From Trueperaceae bacterium (GTDB lineage Bacteria; Deinococcota; Deinococci; Deinococcales; Trueperaceae): a stretch of DNA of 10,994 nucleotides. The DNA lies in NCBI GenBank assembly GCA_029210865.1, contig JARGGE010000056.1:1-10994 (forward strand). The letters are read 5' to 3'. Numbering within the stretch: the stretch's first letter is position 1; the number at the start of each line of letters is the position of its first letter. The position numbers and the translations under genes were made by a program. This document shows, piece by piece, positions 7,201 through 10,994 of this stretch. The notes below the pieces were generated by a model. The model ran no database searches. It had not been told where the DNA came from and saw only the letters and a list, made by a program, of their open reading frames with translations.

Positions 7201-8598
7201 TCAGACGGCCGGCGCGACGTCGAAGGCGTGCCGAAACAGGTGCTCGCCGTCGAAGCGCGCCTTGAGCCGGGCGAGCCGCTCGTAGGCGCCGGGGGCGAGA
7301 CCGTCGCGCACGCGTGCGCGCGACTCGGCGTCCTCGAGGAAGTTCAGGTAGACGCCACCGGTCAGGGCGGGCGCGAGCGCCGCCTTCAGCCGCCCCACCA
7401 GCGCCTGGCCGGCCGCGTGCGCCTCGGCCGTGGGCGCGACGCCCACCAGCGAGAGGACGAGCTCCGCGTCGCGGTTGCCGTAGGCGCTCGTGTCGGCGGG
7501 CACGCGCGCCACCGCGCCGCCGACGTGGCGCACCTCGGCGAAGACGAGCGGCGTCGGTCCGCCCGCGGGCAGCGCGTGCGCCACGATCGCGTCGCTGGCG
7601 GCGTCGTCGAGGCTACGCAGCCAGGCACCGCTGGTGAAGCCGGGCATCGGGTCCGCGGGGTCGTTGCTGATGCGCGCCGCCTCGGTGAAGGGCATCGGCG
7701 CGAAGCCATCGAGCGTCGGCGCGCGCCCGTCGCGCCAGTAGCGCATCAGCCCGGCGCCGTCGTCGAGGTCGCCGCACCAGCACCCATGCACGATCGCGAA
7801 GCTCTGGCCGCGGAGCGGCTCGGGCACCCCGGGAACCGGCGGGTAGTTCATGAGCAGGACCGACGAGGTCAGCTCGTCGGGCGCGTCGGCGATCCACGAG
7901 CTCCAGCGCCGGAAGACCTCGCCAGCGAGCGCCGCCGGGTAGTAGAGCTTGCCGGCGTAGACGTGGGTGACGGGGAACAACCGCACGGTCATGGCGGTGA
8001 CGACGCCGAGGGCGCCGCCGCCGCCACGCAGCCCCCAGAACAGGTCGGGCTGCTCGGTCGCGGACGCGATCCGGCGCTCGCCGTCCGCGGTGACCACCTC
8101 GAAGCGGAGGACGCCGTCCGCCGCGAGCCCGTGCTTGCGCGCGAGCCAGCCGAGGCCGCCGCCCAGCGTGTCGCCGACGGCCCCGACGGTGGGCGAGGAG
8201 CCCAGTAGCGGCGCGAGCCCGTGCGGCTGGGCCGCAGCGAGGACGGCGTCCCACGTCGCGCCGGCCTCGACGCGCGCCGTCCGGGCGGCGGGGTCGATGG
8301 ACACACCGGCCAGGCGGCCGGTGCGCAGTAGCAGCGCGCCGTCGGCCGGGCGCACGGTGCTGTGGCCGGTGGCCTGCACGGCCAGCGGCAACCGCTCGCG
8401 GCGGGCGTACGCGACGGCGGCGACGACGTCGGCGGCCGAGGCGGCCTCGACCACCACGGCCGGGCGCGCGTCGAAGCGCAGGTTCCAACCGCGTCGGGCG
8501 TCGTCGTAGCCGGCGTCGCCGGGGGCGAGGACCGCGCCGGCGACGGCGGCACGGAGGTCGGTGAAGGAGGTGGTGGGGTCGTTGGTGGCCTGGGGCAT
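7201..8598 (-). CDS. FAD-binding oxidoreductase, BBE/PCMH type
   Basis: This 465-residue flavoprotein has a PCMH FAD-binding domain (about residues 40-215), a substrate domain and a C-terminal BBE motif (TGGVYLNFLED, then YERLARLKARFDGEHLFRHA). Members oxidise alcohols, sugars or specialised metabolites with O2 or another acceptor. His79 in QATGHS is the usual 8-alpha FAD attachment residue. The second attachment Cys of bicovalent members, expected in GxCPTVG, is Ser135 here (GSSPTVG), so FAD is probably held through one bond. GGGLGWLARKHGLAADGV and DLFWGLRGGGGALGVVTAM are well conserved. No signal peptide or membrane segment is seen, so it is likely cytosolic. The ATG at 8598 is chosen because GAAGAGGG sits 6 nt upstream. 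A frame extending to 8760 would read through the ribosome site, a hairpin and the promoter. It is preceded by SARP-type direct repeats. The substrate is unknown. Confidence 0.92.
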   Translation of the reverse strand: MPQATNDPTTSFTDLRAAVAGAVLAPGDAGYDDARRGWNLRFDARPAVVVEAASAADVVAAVAYARRERLPLAVQATGHSTVRPADGALLLRTGRLAGVSIDPAARTARVEAGATWDAVLAAAQPHGLAPLLGSSPTVGAVGDTLGGGLGWLARKHGLAADGVLRFEVVTADGERRIASATEQPDLFWGLRGGGGALGVVTAMTVRLFPVTHVYAGKLYYPAALAGEVFRRWSSWIADAPDELTSSVLLMNYPPVPGVPEPLRGQSFAIVHGCWCGDLDDGAGLMRYWRDGRAPTLDGFAPMPFTEAARISNDPADPMPGFTSGAWLRSLDDAASDAIVAHALPAGGPTPLVFAEVRHVGGAVARVPADTSAYGNRDAELVLSLVGVAPTAEAHAAGQALVGRLKAALAPALTGGVYLNFLEDAESRARVRDGLAPGAYERLARLKARFDGEHLFRHAFDVAPAV

Positions 8599-8604
8599 GG
8601 GGTT

Positions 8605-8630
8605 CCCTCTTCCCGCAGCGCTTCGCTGCG
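8605..8630 (-). promoter_or_regulatory. Ribosome binding site and 5'-UTR hairpin of the FAD oxidoreductase
   Basis: On the minus strand GAAGAGGG (8612 to 8605) lies 6 nt before the ATG. Immediately upstream a 7-bp hairpin, CGCAGCG-AAG-CGCTGCG (8630 to 8614), directly abuts the ribosome site. It may stabilise the transcript or limit ribosome access; nothing identifies it as a known riboswitch. Confidence 0.55.
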
Positions 8631-8645
8631 TACTCGTGCCGGGGG

Positions 8646-8689
8646 AGGTTAGGGAACCGGGCGTTCGGTGCGCGTTCGACGGGCGTTCG
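8646..8689 (-). promoter_or_regulatory. SARP-type promoter: three 11-bp-spaced heptamers and a -10 box
   Basis: On the minus strand CGAACGC occurs three times, at 8689-8683, 8678-8672 and 8667-8661, each exactly 11 bp from the next (one helical turn). Nine bases after the last copy comes TAACCT (8651-8646), a TAnnnT -10 hexamer, and no normal -35 is present. This is the arrangement known for SARP activators (AfsR, ActII-ORF4 and relatives): direct heptamer repeats with 11-bp period ending about 8 bp before the -10. Transcription would begin near 8639, giving a leader of roughly 40 nt for the FAD oxidoreductase. The repeats are directly visible; the SARP assignment is inferred from geometry. 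Confidence 0.6.
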
Positions 8690-8753
8690 GCGGGTACGAC
8701 GGCAGTCGCGCGACGGGATGGCTGCAGCGGAGGGTCGGGGTCCATCGTTGTTG

Positions 8754-8773
8754 ATGCCAACCCACATTGGCAT
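8754..8773. promoter_or_regulatory. Operator-like dyad 1, ATGCC-N10-GGCAT
   Basis: Perfect 5-bp arms extend inward to ATGCCAA / TTGGCAT and outward imperfectly (TGTTG / TGACA). Its last base is the first T of the -35 hexamer TTGACA, so a bound dimer would touch RNA polymerase. It matches the second dyad at 8790 in arm sequence and spacing. Confidence 0.55.
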
Positions 8774-8801
8774 TGACAGTTTGCGTTGTATGCCCTAGGC
8801 T
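8773..8801 (+). promoter_or_regulatory. Sigma70-type promoter of the MerR gene, probably giving a leaderless mRNA
   Basis: TTGACA (8773-8778) and TAGGCT (8796-8801) are separated by 17 bp. Only 6 nt lie between the end of the -10 and the ATG at 8808, so the predicted transcription start falls on or next to the A of the start codon. No usable ribosome binding site fits in that gap. Spacing is the normal 17 bp, not the 19-20 bp of classic MerR-activated promoters. Confidence 0.75.
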
Positions 8802-8809
8802 GGTGGCAT
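8790..8809. promoter_or_regulatory. Operator-like dyad 2, ATGCC-N10-GGCAT
   Basis: This has the same arms and the same 10-bp spacer as dyad 1, with centres 36 bp apart. It encloses the -10 hexamer TAGGCT and ends within the ATG start codon. A protein bound here would block promoter opening, which suggests repression. Confidence 0.55.
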
Positions 8810-9617
8810 GCCGGTCACCTTCGACCTCCTCACCGCCCGCGACCGCGACTGGGGCCTCGACGACTTCGTCGCCGAGGTCAACCGCCTGCTCCCCGAGGTG
8901 GTCCCCGGCGACACCGCGACGCGCGCGAAGGCCGAGGTCAGCGCCCGCCTGGTGCGCCACTACGCCACCGAGGGGGTGCTGCCGAAGCCGCTCAAGGAGG
9001 GCGTCGAGGCGCGCTACGACGGCGACCACCTGGTGCGCGTGCTCGCCCTGCGGCGGCTGCTGCTCGAGGGCTACCCCAGCGCGGTGGCCGGCGCCTTCCT
9101 GCAGCGCCACGACCGCGAGCGGCTCGCGCGCTTCCTGCTCGGCGAGCTGCGGCTCGACCTCGACCTCACGCCCGGCGGCCCGCCGGTGCAATCGGCCCCG
9201 GCCGACCTGAGCCCCGACGCCCGCGCGCAGCTCGCCGCGATGCGCGCCCGCGCCGGGCTGCCGCCGCTGCCCGACGCCGCGGCGCCCGCAACCACGCGGC
9301 GGCTCATCATGAACCGCTCCAGCTCGCAGCGATCTGCCCCGCCCGCCGCGCCCGCGTCGCCCGAGGCCACGGACGGCGACCTCTTCGCGGTCCACGGCAG
9401 ACCCGACCCAGGCCGCGCGCCTGCCGCCGCACCGCCCCCCGCGGTCCCCGCCGAGCGCGGCGTCGCCTGGACGCGCTACCCGCTGCTGCCCGGGCTGGAG
9501 CTGCACGTGCAGGACGGCTTCGTCGACCCCACCACCCCGGCCGCCTGGAACGCCCTGCGCAACGCCATCCTGGCGCGCCTCGAGGCGATCGCCCTGGAGC
9601 GCAGCATGCGCCGCTGA
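8808..9617 (+). CDS. MerR-like transcriptional regulator with long C-terminal extension
   Basis: This 269-residue cytosolic protein is a likely DNA-binding regulator. Residues ~45-100 carry a MerR-type winged helix: SARLVRHYATEGVLPKPLKE, EARYDGDHLVRVLALRRLLL and EGYPSAVAGAFL. The region before it (FVAEVNRLLPEVVP) is an unusual N-terminal addition of ~40 residues. No metal-binding Cys pattern is present. Residues ~155-217 form a Pro/Ala/Ser-rich linker. The end, VAWTRYPLLPGLELHVQDGF (219-238) followed by a helix, looks like a small folded module, perhaps for partner or ligand binding. The ATG at 8808 is fixed by the promoter, whose start should coincide with it. The VWA gene follows 131 bp later on the same strand with no terminator between, which suggests joint function. 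It is likely autoregulated through the dyads over its promoter. Confidence 0.8.
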   Translation: MPVTFDLLTARDRDWGLDDFVAEVNRLLPEVVPGDTATRAKAEVSARLVRHYATEGVLPKPLKEGVEARYDGDHLVRVLALRRLLLEGYPSAVAGAFLQRHDRERLARFLLGELRLDLDLTPGGPPVQSAPADLSPDARAQLAAMRARAGLPPLPDAAAPATTRRLIMNRSSSQRSAPPAAPASPEATDGDLFAVHGRPDPGRAPAAAPPPAVPAERGVAWTRYPLLPGLELHVQDGFVDPTTPAAWNALRNAILARLEAIALERSMRR

Positions 9618-9748
9618 GCGGCGGCCGCGCCCGCCCCACCCCCGCCACCGCCGCGCACCCGCGGCAGGAACCCGCCCGCCACCCGTCGCCTCGAGGTCCG
9701 CCGGACCCCGAACGGTCGTCCCGTGCCCCGCGCACCGAAGGAGCCGCC
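9618..9748 (+). other. Spacer between the MerR-like and VWA genes, with ribosome binding site
   Basis: The spacer is C-rich and contains no recognisable promoter and only a weak 5-bp stem, GGTCC-GCC-GGACC (9695-9707). GAAGGAG at 9737-9743 precedes the ATG at 9749 by 5 nt and is a strong ribosome site. Co-transcription of the two genes is therefore likely but not shown. Confidence 0.55.
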
Positions 9749-10994
9749 ATGCATCTCCCCACCCCCCAGGTCCACCTCGAGCTCGAACGCGGCGCCCTCC
9801 CGGCCACCGGCGGCACCGTGCGCGCCCTGCTGCGCCTCTCGGTCGCCTTCCCGGACGCCGAACGCGAGCGCGAGCCGCTGTCGTTGGCGCTCGTCATCGA
9901 CCGCTCCGGCTCGATGAGCGGCCCGCCGCTCGAGCAGGCCAAGGCCGCCGCGGTGGCGGCCGTGTCGGCGCTCCGCGACGGCGACCGGGTGACCGTGATC
10001 GCCTACGACCACCGCGTCGACGTGGTCGTCCCCAGCACCGCGGTGGGCGAGGACCGCACCGCCCTCGTGCGCGCCATCGAGGCCATCCGCGCCGGCAACA
10101 CCACCGCGCTGCACGCCGGCTGGGTCGAGGGCTACACCCAGGTGCTCACGACGCCCGTCGCCTCCGGGCTGGGCCGCGTCGTCCTGCTCTCCGACGGGCT
10201 CGCCAACGTGGGCCTCACCGACCCCGCCGAGATCGCCGCGGACGTCGTGCGCGCCACCGGCAACGGGGTCAGCACCAGCACGATCGGCCTGGGGCGACAC
10301 TTCGACGAGCGGATGCTGCGCCACCTCGCCGACGCCGGGCAGGGCAGCTACACCTTCGTCGAGGCCGCCGAGCAACTCGCCGGGCTCTTCGAGACCGAGC
10401 TCGCCGGCCTGTCGGCCCTGCGGGGCCGCGACGTGCGCCTGACCTGGCACGGCCGCGGCGTGCGGGTGGTGGCCGCCACCGGCGGCGCACGGTTAGCGGC
10501 CGACGCCGTCCAGCTGCCCGACCTGGTCGCCGGCCTGCCGCGCGAGGCGCTGCTCACGCTCGAGGTCGCGGCCGGCGCCACGCTCGAGGGCCTGCGCCTC
10601 ACGTGGGACGACGTCTTCACCAAGACGGTCGCGCACCTCGACCAGGCGATCGACGCGCCGACGCTCGGCGCCGATGCCTACGCGGCGCGGCCGCTCGCCC
10701 CCGCCGTCGCCGGCGCCGTCCGCGTCGCCGAGCTGGCGGGCCGCATCGCCGACGTGGAGCGGCTCAGCCGCACGCGGCGCCTCGCCGAGGCGGAGGCGAC
10801 GCTGCAAGGCCTGCGCGCCGAGGTGGCCGCCTGGCCCGCCGACGCCGCGCGCGACGCGCAGCTCGAGGACCTCGGCCACCTGCTCGAGGGGGTGCGCACG
10901 CGCGACGTCGCGCTGGCCTCGAAGCGCGCCTACAACGCCACGTACGAGCGTCAGCGTGGCGTGCGCGCCGTCGACCGCCGCGCGATGATGTCCG
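9749..10994 (+). CDS. VWA-domain protein, calcium-activated chloride channel-like/YfbK-like family (3' partial)
   Basis: Open for 415 codons to the window edge without a stop. The von Willebrand factor A domain covers about residues 44-222 and has a complete metal-ion-dependent adhesion site: Asp51-x-Ser53-x-Ser55 in VIDRSGSMSG, Thr118/119 in AGNTTALHAG and Asp149 in LLSDGLANVG. It continues with STSTIGLGRHFDERMLRHLA and FETELAGLSALRGRDVRL, as in the bacterial VWA group often annotated as calcium-activated chloride channel-like. No signal peptide or membrane helix is visible, so the channel name is misleading and a cytosolic metal-dependent protein-binding role is likelier. After the domain come a beta-rich stretch and then helical segments (RVAELAGRIADVERLSRTRR) ending near KRAYNATYERQR. 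The ATG at 9749 is set by GAAGGAG 5 nt upstream. Its pairing with the MerR-like gene suggests it may respond to or modulate that regulator. Confidence 0.87.
   Translation, partial: MHLPTPQVHLELERGALPATGGTVRALLRLSVAFPDAEREREPLSLALVIDRSGSMSGPPLEQAKAAAVAAVSALRDGDRVTVIAYDHRVDVVVPSTAVGEDRTALVRAIEAIRAGNTTALHAGWVEGYTQVLTTPVASGLGRVVLLSDGLANVGLTDPAEIAADVVRATGNGVSTSTIGLGRHFDERMLRHLADAGQGSYTFVEAAEQLAGLFETELAGLSALRGRDVRLTWHGRGVRVVAATGGARLAADAVQLPDLVAGLPREALLTLEVAAGATLEGLRLTWDDVFTKTVAHLDQAIDAPTLGADAYAARPLAPAVAGAVRVAELAGRIADVERLSRTRRLAEAEATLQGLRAEVAAWPADAARDAQLEDLGHLLEGVRTRDVALASKRAYNATYERQRGVRAVDRRAMMS

Noticed and set aside
7152..7285. Read-through of the regulator tail to a stop at 7285
   Set aside because: After about 7115 the residues become Arg/Ser-rich noise, and the stretch overlaps a hairpin and the oxidoreductase coding strand. 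The alternative frame ends neatly at TGA 7149-7151.
8599..8760. Longer start for the FAD oxidoreductase
   Set aside because: The extension would cover the ribosome site, a UTR hairpin, the heptamer repeats and the -10 box, and it has no conserved residues.
8773..8801. Classic metal-responsive MerR promoter
   Set aside because: The -35 to -10 spacing is 17 bp rather than 19-20 bp, and the regulator lacks metal-binding cysteines.
8649..9506. Minus-strand frame opposite the MerR-like gene
   Set aside because: Antisense shadow crossing the divergent promoter region; no domain recognised, whereas the plus-strand reading has a MerR helix-turn-helix and promoter.
1..10994. CRISPR arrays, tRNA/rRNA genes, insertion sequences
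   Set aside because: No repeat-spacer pattern, no tRNA-like cloverleaf or rRNA sequence, and no transposase or terminal inverted repeats were seen anywhere, including at the chimeric junctions.

Overview
The window is very GC-rich with strongly G/C-ending codons. The gene families seen are a fucose-isomerase-like enzyme with an FGGY kinase, SARP/BTAD-type regulators, a BBE-type FAD oxidase and a MerR regulator next to a VWA protein. These suit a high-GC soil or thermophilic bacterium such as Actinomycetota or a Thermomicrobia-like Chloroflexota, but no marker here fixes the phylum. The first ~310 bases (the end of an FtsH protease) are visibly less GC-rich and look foreign to the rest.

Layout. 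(1) 2-712: an open frame joining the C-terminus of FtsH in frame to the C-terminal half of a metallo-beta-lactamase-fold hydrolase. It is either an assembly chimera or a real deletion/recombination fusion. (2) 771-3916: a tightly coupled pair, an L-fucose/L-arabinose isomerase-family enzyme and an FGGY sugar kinase, sharing an ATGA overlap and ending in a 13-bp perfect GC hairpin (3937-3966). The hydrolase upstream probably belonged to the same sugar catabolic operon. (3) 3997-7151: a graveyard of two head-to-head SARP-type regulator remnants. The minus-strand one has only its DNA-binding head, fused to the tail of what looks like a secreted protein and broken by one frameshift. The plus-strand one is a large AfsR-like regulator (winged helix, BTAD, NB-ARC ATPase, TPR-like tail) with two stops, at least three frameshifts and two inferred internal deletions. 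(4) 7201-8598 (minus): an intact FAD-binding oxidoreductase of the berberine-bridge-enzyme type, convergent with the dead regulator. (5) 8599-8807: a dense divergent regulatory region. (6) 8808-10994: a MerR-type regulator followed by a VWA-domain protein that runs off the window.

The most interesting structure is in the 209-bp divergent region. On the minus strand, ahead of the FAD oxidoreductase, three copies of the heptamer CGAACGC are spaced exactly 11 bp apart, with the nearest copy 9 bp from a TAACCT -10 box. This is the textbook layout of a SARP-activated promoter, and the adjacent SARP-like gene is a pseudogene. On the plus strand, a TTGACA-17-TAGGCT promoter is placed so that transcription should start at or next to the ATG of the MerR gene (leaderless). 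It is bracketed by two copies of the same 20-bp dyad, ATGCC-N10-GGCAT, 36 bp apart, one touching the -35 and one covering the -10 and start codon. Autorepression by the MerR-like protein is a natural but untested reading.
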